Origin: Idiomarina piscisalsi
GTDB lineage: Bacteria > Pseudomonadota > Gammaproteobacteria > Enterobacterales > Alteromonadaceae
Reading direction: 5' to 3'
NCBI RefSeq assembly: GCF_003987095.1
Contig: NZ_PIQA01000004.1
Location: 186,001 to 250,000 of the forward strand
DNA length: 64,000 bases
The position numbers were made by a program, and so were the translations under genes. A model generated the notes under the pieces. That model was not told where the DNA came from. It worked only from the letters and a program-made list of their open reading frames with translations, and ran no database searches. Each line of letters begins with the position of its first letter. The stretch's first letter is position 1. This document shows positions 52,064 to 61,104 of the stretch, in pieces.

Positions 52064-52911
52064 GAAAAAGCTTCCACAATGTCTATGTCAATTTTCTCCT
52101 TACCATTATGTATAGCCTCAATTGCGCAAACTTTCAGCAGCTCATGTAAATTACCTAGGTTTCCATCAGAAATCTCGAGAATACGTTCGCCCAGCTCTTT
52201 ACTTGTTAGATTGGATTTCTGTTTAAGGGGTAATGCCTTTTCAAAACTAGATAAGAGTTGAACAAAGTCTTTATTTCGCTCCCATTTCGGTAGCTTCATC
52301 ACCCAAAAGCGGCTTTGTAGCTGGGGATCGTTTTGAATAACCGAGAGAGCATCTTTAGTGCCGGCACCGACAATAGGGATTTTTATCTTGTTAGAAATCA
52401 TTTTTAATTCAGCTAAGGCATTTTGTCGTTGTTTAGCCGTGCCTGCCAACAACGTGTGAAACTCATCTAAAATGAGCATTTTCACCTCGCAAACTCTCAT
52501 CAAGTCAAAGGCTTGTTTTCTGAGTTCGCTTTCCGTTTGTGTCGTCTTAAAAGGTGCCCAGAATTCTTCTAATATTGATATGTAGATATCTTTGACTTTC
52601 GGGGCTGATACTTCGGTGACTAAAACAGGCTTCTTAAGTATTTCATCCTCTTCATCAACAATAGGCTGCCCATAAACTTCGCAAAACTTCTCAATAACTG
52701 ATGATTTACCGTTATTGGACTCGCCGATGAGAAGCGCCGAACGCATTCGTTGCTGTTTTGGCTGATCCATAAGGTTTTTTAGCTCTTGAATCGCTTTGAT
52801 GGCTATTGGGTAGCTTATCCACCTCTTTTGATTGATAAAAGAAACACGCTCTTTGTTTGGTAAAAGGACTACCTGCCGATATTTTTTGTCAACGTGTTTG
52901 AATTCGTCCAT
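52018..52911 (-). CDS. tnsC: TnsC-like AAA+ transposition regulator
   Basis: 297-residue AAA+ ATPase that polymerises on target DNA and activates the transposase. Walker A is LIGESNNGKSSVIEK (about 61-75), Walker B is MLILDEFHTLL (about 148-158), and the sensor region has IPIVGAGTKDAL. It is closer in length to TniB than to Tn7 TnsC (555 residues). The gap to tnsB is seven bases. Confidence 0.9.
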   Translation of the reverse strand: MDEFKHVDKKYRQVVLLPNKERVSFINQKRWISYPIAIKAIQELKNLMDQPKQQRMRSALLIGESNNGKSSVIEKFCEVYGQPIVDEEDEILKKPVLVTEVSAPKVKDIYISILEEFWAPFKTTQTESELRKQAFDLMRVCEVKMLILDEFHTLLAGTAKQRQNALAELKMISNKIKIPIVGAGTKDALSVIQNDPQLQSRFWVMKLPKWERNKDFVQLLSSFEKALPLKQKSNLTSKELGERILEISDGNLGNLHELLKVCAIEAIHNGKEKIDIDIVEAFSWFTPTKGQREIKLT

Positions 52912-52918
52912 TTGGCTC

Positions 52919-54847
52919 TCACTCTATTTCAAAACTTTCAATGTCCGTTCCCCAGATATCATCGGCTGGATCGTTTGACTCACTAGAGGTACGTTGAGGG
53001 CTAGAAGTGCTACTCCCCTTATTGTTAGTGCCTGTATATATCTGTGCTGGAGACGACTGTGTTTTTCGACGGGTGTTGGCCGCGCCGGCGCGCCTCGCTT
53101 TTTTAGTTGTGGCCTTGGATTTTTCTTCTATTTCTCTCATGCTCTCGATAGCCTGAAAAATTGCCTGCTCATTTATGAGCGTGTCATCAAGAGACTTTAA
53201 ATATTTTCTTGCCTTCTCGAGTTCCCATTTATTCGTATAGGGGTGGGTCGGATCGGAATAAGGAACTTCGTGGTAGAGCTTCTGAAATGGGTCGTAGACC
53301 CATACTTTAGTTATATCCCTAGGGTCGCGTCGAACAATGTATTTTCGGTTTTTACCGTGCTTGTCTCTCTCGCCAATAAGGTGCCGGATTCCATCCGAAT
53401 AGTAATGTATTCTATCCCAGACTACTCCTTCCCCAGAGATGCTCCTCATTGTTCGAGGGAGAAAATCAAGCTCTAGTGTTAACGGGTCATCAGGTATCTC
53501 CGGTAGTCCGGTCGCCATAATGCCGGGCGCTCCTTCTATACCCATCCGCCACTTCGTTATAGGAGCGATGCCTAGTGAGCTGTGAGGTGTATGGTGATAC
53601 TCAATTATTGCGTGAACGAGCCACCTTTCTATTTCATCAATAGTCATGGTAGCGTTCTTTTCCGGGTCATAACTTTCCCTCTTACCAGTGCTATTGAAAG
53701 TTTTACCATCCAACTCCGCTATTTTTTTAGAGAAAGCTCCTAGATAACGCTCTACATGACCTCCATAATTAGGCTTCTTGACAGGTCTGAACTCAATATC
53801 AATCCCGTTGCTTGCACATGCTTCTGATAGGTTAATGGAGCGAAAGTCAGCGCCGTTATCTGTGTGGATCTTTTTCGGAAAGCCCCAGACATTCCACTCT
53901 CCCTCGACACCGATGTGCTTTAACCACTTATCCTTGGGCAGTATTGAATGAGATATGCACATAGCGACGGATGTTAGGCTAGGCGCATCCAGGGATAGGT
54001 ATATCCCGGTGATGACTCGGGAAAACACGTCAATTGCGACTGTAAACCAGACTCTTTTGATACTTTGCCGAGTTTCTTCATCAACAATAATAATATCTAA
54101 AGGGGTGTGATCGATTTGAATCACATTCAGGATGGTGTCTGCACCGGGGAACTTCCCGGCTTTTACCGAAAAGCGGTTGTTTGCCGCTTCTACTCGTCCT
54201 CTACCGCGCAAACGCTTTTCCTCTGGAATTCTCTCAATTCGTCGGTAAATAGTGGCTTGATGCGGTGGTGTAAGGTCAGCTTTCAAACAGGCTCTTTTGA
54301 TTTCTGAGTACACCTTTTTAGGACTTGGCTGCTTTATCGTCAGGTAAAGGTTCTCGATATAGTGGTCAATTATCGCGTTAACATCGCTATCCAGTCGCTT
54401 CCGGTTATAACTCCATCCTCTACGCTTCGGAATGAGACTTGTGAGAGCCTGGGTTGATTGATAAGCCCTGAGCCAGTTGTAGAGTGTCGTGTAGTGGTAA
54501 TCAACCTCAGCCGCACGTAAACGGACATCGCTTTTTTTGGGGTGGTCAAGTTCAAGTAGAGGCTTAATGGCTTCGAGTCGCTTTTTCGCTGTTTGGTAGT
54601 CAGCCTCTGAAATGTCATCTAAATCAGGCTCGGCGGGCATCAAATCAGACCTAACGGTAGTGGCATGCTCTATGAGTTTACTAATTGCAACGATGTCGGC
54701 TGTGTTGGAGGCCACATTTTTGACGATACATTCTTTTTCGTTGAGTATCTCTTTTACTAGGTACTCTTCGCCACCCATGATAACCGAGGTACCGGGCGTC
54801 ACTTTAAACCGGCGTCGTTTTAACTGATGTCCGTTAGATGTTGCCAT
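52919..54847 (-). CDS. tnsB: TnsB-like DDE transposase
   Basis: 642-residue retroviral-integrase-type transposase that joins the 3' ends. The triad is D246 (VIQIDHTPLD), D330 (IHTDNGADF) and E366 (GGHVERYLGAF), with the 35-residue D-E spacing. Helix-turn-helix DNA-binding domains precede it (HYTTLYNWLRAYQ), and a Mu-transposase-like beta barrel and a C-terminal Ser-rich tail that may contact TnsC follow. GGAG lies six bases before the ATG. It overlaps tnsA by 14 bp. Confidence 0.93.
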   Translation of the reverse strand: MATSNGHQLKRRRFKVTPGTSVIMGGEEYLVKEILNEKECIVKNVASNTADIVAISKLIEHATTVRSDLMPAEPDLDDISEADYQTAKKRLEAIKPLLELDHPKKSDVRLRAAEVDYHYTTLYNWLRAYQSTQALTSLIPKRRGWSYNRKRLDSDVNAIIDHYIENLYLTIKQPSPKKVYSEIKRACLKADLTPPHQATIYRRIERIPEEKRLRGRGRVEAANNRFSVKAGKFPGADTILNVIQIDHTPLDIIIVDEETRQSIKRVWFTVAIDVFSRVITGIYLSLDAPSLTSVAMCISHSILPKDKWLKHIGVEGEWNVWGFPKKIHTDNGADFRSINLSEACASNGIDIEFRPVKKPNYGGHVERYLGAFSKKIAELDGKTFNSTGKRESYDPEKNATMTIDEIERWLVHAIIEYHHTPHSSLGIAPITKWRMGIEGAPGIMATGLPEIPDDPLTLELDFLPRTMRSISGEGVVWDRIHYYSDGIRHLIGERDKHGKNRKYIVRRDPRDITKVWVYDPFQKLYHEVPYSDPTHPYTNKWELEKARKYLKSLDDTLINEQAIFQAIESMREIEEKSKATTKKARRAGAANTRRKTQSSPAQIYTGTNNKGSSTSSPQRTSSESNDPADDIWGTDIESFEIE

Positions 54848-55502
54848 GGTTAACTCCGACGATTTCGGTTTCCTCAGATAGCGGCTCAGATAAGTTTAGC
54901 TCTAGTTTATGGTCAAGCGCCAATCGCCAAATATCGTTTTCTCGAATGCCAGGCGTTTTTTGCACTGAATTAAACCTCTGGGTAAAGCGTCGTACAGGAA
55001 TTGGAAGAGGCATGCTCTGCAGTGTGCTTTTAACTTCGTTTGCTATGTCACTACTGACTTTTCGGCTGGCAAAGTTCCTAAGCATCTGAAGGTTTTCCAG
55101 TATCGAGTCCCGGATGCGTCGTTCATCATAGATTTTAAAAGTCCATCCGTTTTGTTTTGCAAACGCAAATGCTGCAGAGAACTTATAACGCAGCTTGTGG
55201 AAGTCGCTTTCCAGCTCTTGTTTCTCTTTAACTTCTACCAGTAACGGGTTGCGCACAGGGTTAGTGAAGTAAACCAGATAATCTGGCGTATACCGGCGCT
55301 CTATGCCATTGGCATCGATATAAAATAAGCGAGCAGGCTGCGAGATTACTTGCTCAACAGAGCGATCATAATCCATCCGCATAACGAAGTCGCGCTCAAG
55401 AGTAGATTCGTAGGGCGTTGGCTCTTTACCTCGAAAGGAAAAGTAGCCAGATACGCTTCTGCGTGTAGGCTTGATTTTGCGAACCGGCGTTTTGAAATCC
55501 AT
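54834..55502 (-). CDS. tnsA: TnsA-like endonuclease subunit
   Basis: 222-residue restriction-endonuclease-fold subunit that cuts the 5' strands, allowing cut-and-paste. The active site is read as the Glu of YESTLERDF (E32 or E36), D74 in YTPDYL and K92 in VEVKEK; the 18-residue Asp-Lys spacing equals that of Tn7 TnsA. No Shine-Dalgarno sequence is visible before the ATG. Instead a TnsB-type box lies at 55507-55526, so its expression may be under transposase control. Confidence 0.9.
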   Translation of the reverse strand: MDFKTPVRKIKPTRRSVSGYFSFRGKEPTPYESTLERDFVMRMDYDRSVEQVISQPARLFYIDANGIERRYTPDYLVYFTNPVRNPLLVEVKEKQELESDFHKLRYKFSAAFAFAKQNGWTFKIYDERRIRDSILENLQMLRNFASRKVSSDIANEVKSTLQSMPLPIPVRRFTQRFNSVQKTPGIRENDIWRLALDHKLELNLSEPLSEETEIVGVNHGNI

Positions 55503-55506
55503 GACA

Positions 55507-55526
55507 GTAGTGGCTATTGTGCGAAT
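55507..55526 (-). promoter_or_regulatory. Internal TnsB-type box in the tnsA leader
   Basis: The plus-strand sequence GTAGTGGCTATTGTGCGAAT shares TATTGTGCGAAT exactly with the outermost right-end box (56751-56763) and also its GTAG. It begins four bases upstream of the tnsA start codon. It is either an operator for autoregulation or a remnant of an older right end. Confidence 0.6.
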
Positions 55527-55753
55527 ATGAACTTAACATAGCAGGACTTCAGGTGGTTGCCAATGCTGCAGATTTTAAAATGATTTGTAAGTGGCTGACT
55601 AAGATAAAGACAAAACCCCAGATAAGCGTATAACTTTACCTTCAGGAATTCACTTCATCAGAAAGCTCTAGTGTTAATGCTAGCAAATCAAAATTACTAT
55701 GAAGTAAGTTTCTGAATAGGAAGTCCAGCTATCAGGTTTAAGTGCTTAGCTAT

Positions 55754-56557
55754 TTATGTATTGAGTCCTGCTAAGGACAGCCACTCTTTAAATGTGTTTG
55801 GCGTGAGTAATTGCGCATCAATTTTTATGTGGCTACCAGTCAAGAAACTTTCGTGGCCGCGCTTCTCCCACTCTAAGGAACTCCCTGGCGAGCCTTCATA
55901 GATAATACCAATTGGAACAGCTTCTCTATCATCTTCATATTGATAGAAGACGGGCCCGCCACTCATACCACTAAAGAAAACTTCGTGCTCTTCTTCAAGC
56001 TGGGAAAATAGCATAAACTTATCCCTGGTTGACTCAACGCCGCTAGGTGATTCCGCCACTGCCTGCACAAAACCAGATAATACATACTTTCCATCAGTGC
56101 TTTTGTGCTCAGTTGCATAACCAACCGCGATTTTTGGGGAGTTAATCGACCAATCTGGCTCTTCCCACGAGTCTAAGTCCAACCATTCTTTATCATTATC
56201 TTTCATATATTGTTGGATTACGAAGTTTGTTGGTGCGATAGCAATGTCGGGACCGTTTGCTTTAGGAGAATCATCGATCAATGGACGAAAGGCACTTGCA
56301 GGACGACCTGCTCCGAAGTCTAGGAAGCTAACAATTAGCGAAGAGTTACCAAACAATATCAACTCCCGAAAATCATCTGACCCTATCTGTTGTTGATAAT
56401 ATACGTGGGCACAGGTAACTACATAACCCTTACCTTTATATTTAATGAAAGTTACTGTGGCATTAGCTTTGTTTGCATCATGACCATCTTGCATGAACGG
56501 TTTAGACAACCATAATGGCGCACAGAACTGTGAAAACTCCGTTTTGCTGTATTCCAT
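55754..56557 (-). CDS. Trypsin-like serine protease (right end cargo)
   Basis: 267 residues from the ATG at 56557 (AGGAAGG just upstream). There is no signal peptide. The triad is His51 in VVTCAHVYY, Asp104 in NGPDIAIAP and Ser199 in SGMSGGPVFY. It lies between tnsA and the right end, where Tn7-family elements normally carry nothing. It is only distantly similar to the left-end protease outside the motifs. The 55527-55753 gap before it shows no gene. Confidence 0.78.
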   Translation of the reverse strand: MEYSKTEFSQFCAPLWLSKPFMQDGHDANKANATVTFIKYKGKGYVVTCAHVYYQQQIGSDDFRELILFGNSSLIVSFLDFGAGRPASAFRPLIDDSPKANGPDIAIAPTNFVIQQYMKDNDKEWLDLDSWEEPDWSINSPKIAVGYATEHKSTDGKYVLSGFVQAVAESPSGVESTRDKFMLFSQLEEEHEVFFSGMSGGPVFYQYEDDREAVPIGIIYEGSPGSSLEWEKRGHESFLTGSHIKIDAQLLTPNTFKEWLSLAGLNT

Positions 56558-56741
56558 AACCTTCCTATTAATTGATCTAACCACATAATATAGATTATTG
56601 AGTAGCTAATAAAAATCACTCGACTTTCTCCCTTAATCGGATTTAGACGACTGACTTTAATGGGCTACGATAACAACGCTAATGTAAAAAGTTGAGTGAC
56701 AAAAGCGCAGATTTCACCTGAGGGAATCAAAAGTTATCTTT

Positions 56742-56877
56742 CAGTAGCCTTTATTGTGCGAATATTTAGGTGTAGTAGCGCTTATTCTGCGAAAGTAGGG
56801 TTGCTTTATTTTGCGATTTATAGTCTTAAGTAGTTGATTCTGCTCACTGATAGTTGAATTTTATTTGCGAACTGACA
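56742..56877 (-). repeat. Transposon right end with four TnsB-type boxes
   Basis: Four inverted-orientation boxes with cores at 56751-56763 (TTATTGTGCGAAT), 56782-56792 (TTATTCTGCGAA), 56806-56817 (TTATTTTGCGAT) and 56861-56871 (TTATTTGCGAA), ending in TGACA at 56877. Two of them carry a GTAG(C/T)-containing extension shared with the left end. Three boxes are 24-31 bp apart and the last is set off by 44. Confidence 0.85.
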
Positions 56878-56882
56878 GGTAC
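56878..56882 (+). repeat. Target-site duplication, right copy
   Basis: GGTAC immediately after the right end TGACA, identical to the left copy at 27672-27676. Confidence 0.9.
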
Positions 56883-57570
56883 CGGTAATTCTGTTCGCCC
56901 CGGAGAAATTTCATTAGCGAATCGGTCGCTGCTTTTCCTTGACGAATTACCCGAGTTTAGCCGGCACGTATTGGATTGTCTGCGCGAACCATTGGAAAGC
57001 GGTGAAATTACGATTAGTCGTGCGGGTCATAACGTTAAATTCCCCGCAAACTTCCAACTTGTTTGCGCATTGAACCCTTCCCCCTGTGGTCAGTTCGACG
57101 GCTCGTTAGCTAATTGCCGCTCTACACCCGACCAAATTCTCAAATACCTGAATAAGCTGTCGGGTCCATTGTTGGATCGTATCGACATTCAGGTGATGGT
57201 TCCGAGAGAAACTGAATCCATGCGTTTGAATGGCGGAGTAAAACGGTGTCGTCAAATGACGACAGCTCAGGCAAAAAGCTTAGTCGAGAAAGCCCGACAG
57301 TGCCAATTAAAGCGACAGGGTTGTTTAAACAGTGAATTAAAACCAAAAGCGCTGAAGCAGATATGCCTTTTGTCCGAACAAAGCGAAGCGTTTTTAGCAA
57401 AAGCGGCTGAGAAGATGAAACTTTCCCACCGAGCCTATCACCGAACTCTTCGTCTCGCCCGAACCATCGCCGACTTAGCTGAGAGCGACACCATAGAACA
57501 GCAGCACTTAGCCGAAGCCCTCAACTACCGAGCCCTCGACCGACTCATAGACCAGGTGCAGAGTTTTTAG
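56883..57570 (+). pseudogene. comM: comM 3' part, separated by the transposon
   Basis: Remaining 229 codons of ComM: the frame resumes with GNSVRPGEISLANRSLLFLD, which includes Walker B (LLFLDELPEF), then sensor segments (CALNPSPCGQ, GPLLDRIDIQVMVPRE) and the C-terminal helicase lid (LSHRAYHRTLRLARTIADL). The reading frame is undamaged except for the insertion. A TTG inside the transposon end (56854) could start a short read-through product, but no Walker A would be present. Confidence 0.95.
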
Positions 57571-57584
57571 CTCCGTAGGCAACC

Positions 57585-58607
57585 TCAGCGCCCGCCGTTC
57601 AACCACCGCTTAAAGAGTTCAACAAAGTGCTCAAGCTGTTTACGGCTAACATCTAAGTGGCAGACAAGGCGCAGTTTCTGGCCTCCGGGCAGCTTTATAT
57701 CATGTTGCGCCATAAGCTCGCGTAAGCCGTCTGCATTCAAGGACTCAGGCAAATCAACAAAGGTCATATTAGTGCCGGAATAGCGAACTTTAGCCTCGGT
57801 GCCGGCCAGCAACTCCGAAAGCTGCTCGAAAAGCCACTCTGCATTGTCATGGTCGTCCTGAATGCGCTCAAGCTGATGCGTTAATGCGTAATCTATGGCT
57901 ACGGCAACAAACCCGGCCTGGCGCATACCGCCGCCGACCATTTTACGCCAACGGCGCGCGCGGGCGATTAACTCTTTTGACCCTGCCAGCAATGAACCAA
58001 TAGGCGCGCCCAGACCTTTTGAGCAACACAAAGACACACTGTCAAAAGGTGCTGCAAGTTCGGCCATGCTGCGGCCGCTGGCAATGGCTGCATTAGGTAA
58101 ACGCGCGCCGTCTAAATGCATCGACAAACCATTCTGGTCCGCCAAAATTCGGGCTTCATCAAAATAGGCCTGGTCAATCAGTTGCCCGCCGTGGGTATTT
58201 TCAAAAGCCAGCAACCGGGTAATAGGAAAGTGCGGGTCGTCAGGCTTGATCCGCTGTTTTATGGTGTCGAGTGATAAGGTTCCGTCGGCCTCAACCTCAA
58301 TAGTTTGTGGTACCACGCTGCCTAAAACTGCTGCGCCACCAGCCTCGTACCGATAAGTGTGATATTCCTGGCCGACAATATACTCTTCGCCGTTCCGACA
58401 ATGACTCATGATACCCAGTAAGTTGCTTTGCGTACCAGAACTGCACAGCAGGGCATCTTCTTTACCCAGTAATTCAGCCACACGCTTTTCCAGCGCGTTA
58501 ATGGAAGGGTCTTCGCCATAAACATCATCGCCAACGGTTGCATCGGCTATAGCGGCACGCATAGCGGCGCTTGGAAGGGTAACGGTATCACTGCGTAAGT
58601 CCAGCAT
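57585..58607 (-). CDS. ltaE: Low-specificity L-threonine aldolase
   Basis: PLP enzyme cleaving threonine or allo-threonine to glycine and acetaldehyde. The ATG at 58607 gives 340 residues beginning MLDLRSDTVTLPSAAMR, the family start, with GAGG five bases upstream; the frame extends 18 codons further without support. PLP lysine is in LCCSKGLGAPIGS; LENTHGG-type sequence is FENTHGGQLI. It converges on the end of comM. Confidence 0.92.
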   Translation of the reverse strand: MLDLRSDTVTLPSAAMRAAIADATVGDDVYGEDPSINALEKRVAELLGKEDALLCSSGTQSNLLGIMSHCRNGEEYIVGQEYHTYRYEAGGAAVLGSVVPQTIEVEADGTLSLDTIKQRIKPDDPHFPITRLLAFENTHGGQLIDQAYFDEARILADQNGLSMHLDGARLPNAAIASGRSMAELAAPFDSVSLCCSKGLGAPIGSLLAGSKELIARARRWRKMVGGGMRQAGFVAVAIDYALTHQLERIQDDHDNAEWLFEQLSELLAGTEAKVRYSGTNMTFVDLPESLNADGLRELMAQHDIKLPGGQKLRLVCHLDVSRKQLEHFVELFKRWLNGGR

Positions 58608-58735
58608 AACAGCCTCATCTGGGTATTGGTTATAACAACTATCATCCGGTTCTAAGCTCATGGTTGTTTAGCGAGCTCAGTCAAGGGATAATGCCCCATT
58701 ATTGAACCAAACACACGACAACAAAGCGACCCAAT

Positions 58736-59701
58736 ATGAAAGTTTTTAATACTGTACTGGAAATGGTCGGCAATACGCCAATGGTTAAAGTAACCAACAT
58801 GGACACCGGCCCGTGCGAGCTGTATTTGAAATTAGAGCTGCAGAATCCGGGCGGCTCTATTAAAGACCGTATTGCTGTGGAAATGATTGAGCAAGCGGAA
58901 AAACAAGGAAAATTAAAGCCTGGTGACACCATTATTGAAGCAACTGCGGGAAATACCGGCTTAGGTTTGGCGCTTGTGGCTGCCAGTAAAGGCTATCCGC
59001 TGAAAATTGTTATGCCCGATAAAATGAGCCAGGAAAAAGTCAATAACCTTCGTGCAATGGGCGCTGAAGTTGTGCAAACGCGCTCTGATGTGCAAAAAGG
59101 CCACCCGGAATATTATCAGGACATGGCAGCGCGCATGGCGGAAGAAAACGGTTACTACTATGTGAACCAGTTTGAGAACCCGGCAAACGTTGATGCTCAT
59201 TACAAAACCACCGGCCCTGAAATTTGGCAGCAAATGGATGGCAAGCTAGACGCCTTTGTTTGTGGTGTCGGTTCGGGTGGTACGCTGACAGGCATTGGCC
59301 GTTATTTGCGTGAGCAGAACAGTGACGTGGATCTGGTACTGGCTGACCCGGAAGGCTCTATTCTTGAGCCGCTTGTGAACCGCAACGAAGAAGTGGAAGC
59401 AGGCAGCTGGCTGGCAGAAGGTATCGGTGAAGACTTTGTACCGAAAATTTGTGACATCAAATTGGCGAACACCGCATTTGCTATATCGGACAAAGAAGGT
59501 CTAACAACCGCGCGTAAATTACTGGAAAAAGAAGGCGTTATGGTGGGCTCTTCAAGTGGCTACTTAATAGCCGCAGCGCTACGCTATTGCCAACAACAAA
59601 CCGAACCAAAACGCGTTGTGACGCTGGCTTGCGATACGGGTAACCGTTACTTGTCCAAGCTGTTCAACGACGACTGGATGCGTTCTCAAAACTTGCTGTA
59701 A
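58736..59701 (+). CDS. Cystathionine beta-synthase / cysteine synthase family enzyme
   Basis: PLP-dependent fold-II enzyme, 321 residues without CBS regulatory domains. PLP lysine lies in NPGGSIKDRIAVEM, phosphate loop in ATAGNTGLGLAL, and GSGGTLTGIGRYL is the typical glycine loop. The neighbouring gene is a cystathionine gamma-synthase/lyase-type enzyme, so conversion of homocysteine and serine to cystathionine is the likely role. O-acetylserine sulfhydrylase activity cannot be excluded. Confidence 0.85.
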   Translation: MKVFNTVLEMVGNTPMVKVTNMDTGPCELYLKLELQNPGGSIKDRIAVEMIEQAEKQGKLKPGDTIIEATAGNTGLGLALVAASKGYPLKIVMPDKMSQEKVNNLRAMGAEVVQTRSDVQKGHPEYYQDMAARMAEENGYYYVNQFENPANVDAHYKTTGPEIWQQMDGKLDAFVCGVGSGGTLTGIGRYLREQNSDVDLVLADPEGSILEPLVNRNEEVEAGSWLAEGIGEDFVPKICDIKLANTAFAISDKEGLTTARKLLEKEGVMVGSSSGYLIAAALRYCQQQTEPKRVVTLACDTGNRYLSKLFNDDWMRSQNLL

Positions 59702-59730
59702 CGCTTGCTGTAAATTAAGGAACCTGAATC

Positions 59731-60903
59731 ATGGCAAATGAAAAAACAATGAAATTCGCGACGCGCGCCATTCATGGCGGGCAGTCTCCTGAGCCGGTAA
59801 CAGGCGCGGTTATGCCGCCAATTTTCACCAGCTCAACCTACGCACAGGAAAGCCCGGGTCAGCACAAAGGTTTTGAATATTCGCGTTCACATAACCCAAC
59901 GCGCTTTGCCTGGGAGCGTTCTGTTGCCTCTTTGGAAGGTGGCAAGCAAGGTCTGGCTTTTGCTTCAGGTATGGCAGCAACCTCGACTATTCTTGAGCTG
60001 CTGGACAGTGGCGACCACGTGGTTGCAATGGACGACTTGTACGGCGGCAGCTTCCGTTTATTCGATAAAGTGCGCGGACGCTCTGCTGGCCTGAAGTTCT
60101 CTTATGTCGACTTAGCCGACTTAAGCGCAGTGGAAGCCAGCATTCAGGACAACACCCGCATGATCTGGGTGGAAACGCCAAGCAACCCCATGCTGAAGTT
60201 GGTCGATATTGAAGCCATTGTGAAGCTGGCTAAGAAAAAGAATCCGGATATTATTGTGGTGGTGGATAACACATTCGCTACGCCATTTAACCAGCGTCCG
60301 CTGGAAATGGGCGCAGATATGGTAATGCACTCGGCCACCAAATACCTTAACGGTCACTCTGATATGGTCGGCGGTATCGCAGTTGTTGGTGACAATGACG
60401 ACCTGGTTGAGCGTATGCTGTTCTTGCAGAACTCAGCAGGTGCTATTGCCGGTCCGTTTGACTCGTACTTAGCGTTGCGAGGCGTGAAAACACTGGCCTT
60501 GCGTATGCGTCACCACAACGAAGCGGCAATGGAACTGGCCAAGTGGCTTGAGCAACACCCGAAAGTGGAAAAAGTCATTTATCCGGGACTGGAAAGCCAC
60601 CCGCAGCACGAGCTGGCTAAAAAGCAAATGCAGGGCTTTGGCGGCATGATTTCGATTTTGCTGAAAGGCGATTTAGAAGCTGCGCGCAAATTCCTGGAGT
60701 CGGTAGAAGTGTTCGCCTTGGCGGAAAGCTTAGGTGGCGTTGAGTCGCTTATTGAACACCCGGCTATTATGACGCATGCGTCAGTGCCGAAAGAAAACCG
60801 CGAGAAGTTAGGCATTTTAGATAACTTTGTTCGCGTATCGGTTGGTATTGAAGATCTGGATGATCTGAAAGCCGATTTAGACAAGGCGCTAAGCGCATTT
60901 TAA
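59731..60903 (+). CDS. Cystathionine gamma-synthase/lyase-type transsulfuration enzyme
   Basis: PLP fold-I enzyme of the Cys/Met metabolism family, 390 residues. The PLP lysine lies in VMHSATKYLNGHSDMVGG, with EYSRSHNPTRFAWERSVA near the N-terminus and the family C-terminus VRVSVGIEDLDDLKADL. TAAGGA precedes the ATG, 29 bases after the previous gene, so the two are an operon, probably for homocysteine-cysteine interconversion. Synthase and lyase cannot be separated by sequence here. Confidence 0.87.
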   Translation: MANEKTMKFATRAIHGGQSPEPVTGAVMPPIFTSSTYAQESPGQHKGFEYSRSHNPTRFAWERSVASLEGGKQGLAFASGMAATSTILELLDSGDHVVAMDDLYGGSFRLFDKVRGRSAGLKFSYVDLADLSAVEASIQDNTRMIWVETPSNPMLKLVDIEAIVKLAKKKNPDIIVVVDNTFATPFNQRPLEMGADMVMHSATKYLNGHSDMVGGIAVVGDNDDLVERMLFLQNSAGAIAGPFDSYLALRGVKTLALRMRHHNEAAMELAKWLEQHPKVEKVIYPGLESHPQHELAKKQMQGFGGMISILLKGDLEAARKFLESVEVFALAESLGGVESLIEHPAIMTHASVPKENREKLGILDNFVRVSVGIEDLDDLKADLDKALSAF

Positions 60904-60940
60904 TCGCCACCAACGATTAAAAGAATAACGTTTAATAAAT

Positions 60941-60966
60941 AAAACCGGCTATCTAGCCGGTTTTTT
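60941..60966 (+). terminator. Terminator of the transsulfuration operon
   Basis: AAAACCGGCT and AGCCGGTTTT form a perfect 10-bp stem around ATCT, followed by a T-run. It lies 37 bases after the stop codon. Confidence 0.92.
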
Positions 60967-61104
60967 GCTTTTTAATTCAACAATTTATACAAAATTTTAC
61001 ACTTTCGTCATAATTCAGTAGAGTTATCTCAGCCGTGAAAACGTCGGCAATAAATAAGAAAAAACGCCAAAAAGCGTTACATACACAACGAGAAGGAAAG
61101 ACTT

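Larger units (their letters stand above)
27677..56877. mobile_element. Tn7-like transposon inserted in comM, 29,201 bp
   Basis: The element is bounded by TGTCAATTCGCA on the left and, inverted, TGTCAGTTCGCA on the right, and is flanked by GGTAC duplications. Excision with one GGTAC restores a 514-codon comM in frame (ALVGGGTGNSVRPGEI across the joint). The transposition genes tnsA, tnsB, tnsC, tniQ and a zinc-finger protein sit near the right end and read inward; a TnsE-like gene converges on them. The cargo is mainly defence-type: restriction-modification, a Wadjet-like condensin, regulators, two proteases. Site and gene set recall the AbaR/Tn6022 family of Acinetobacter, also in comM. No Cas genes or CRISPR array are present. 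With both ends and all core genes intact it may still be mobile. Confidence 0.95.

Noticed and set aside
27677-56877. CRISPR-associated transposon (CAST)
   Set aside because: TniQ and TnsABC are present, but no Cas genes and no CRISPR-like repeats were found anywhere in the element.
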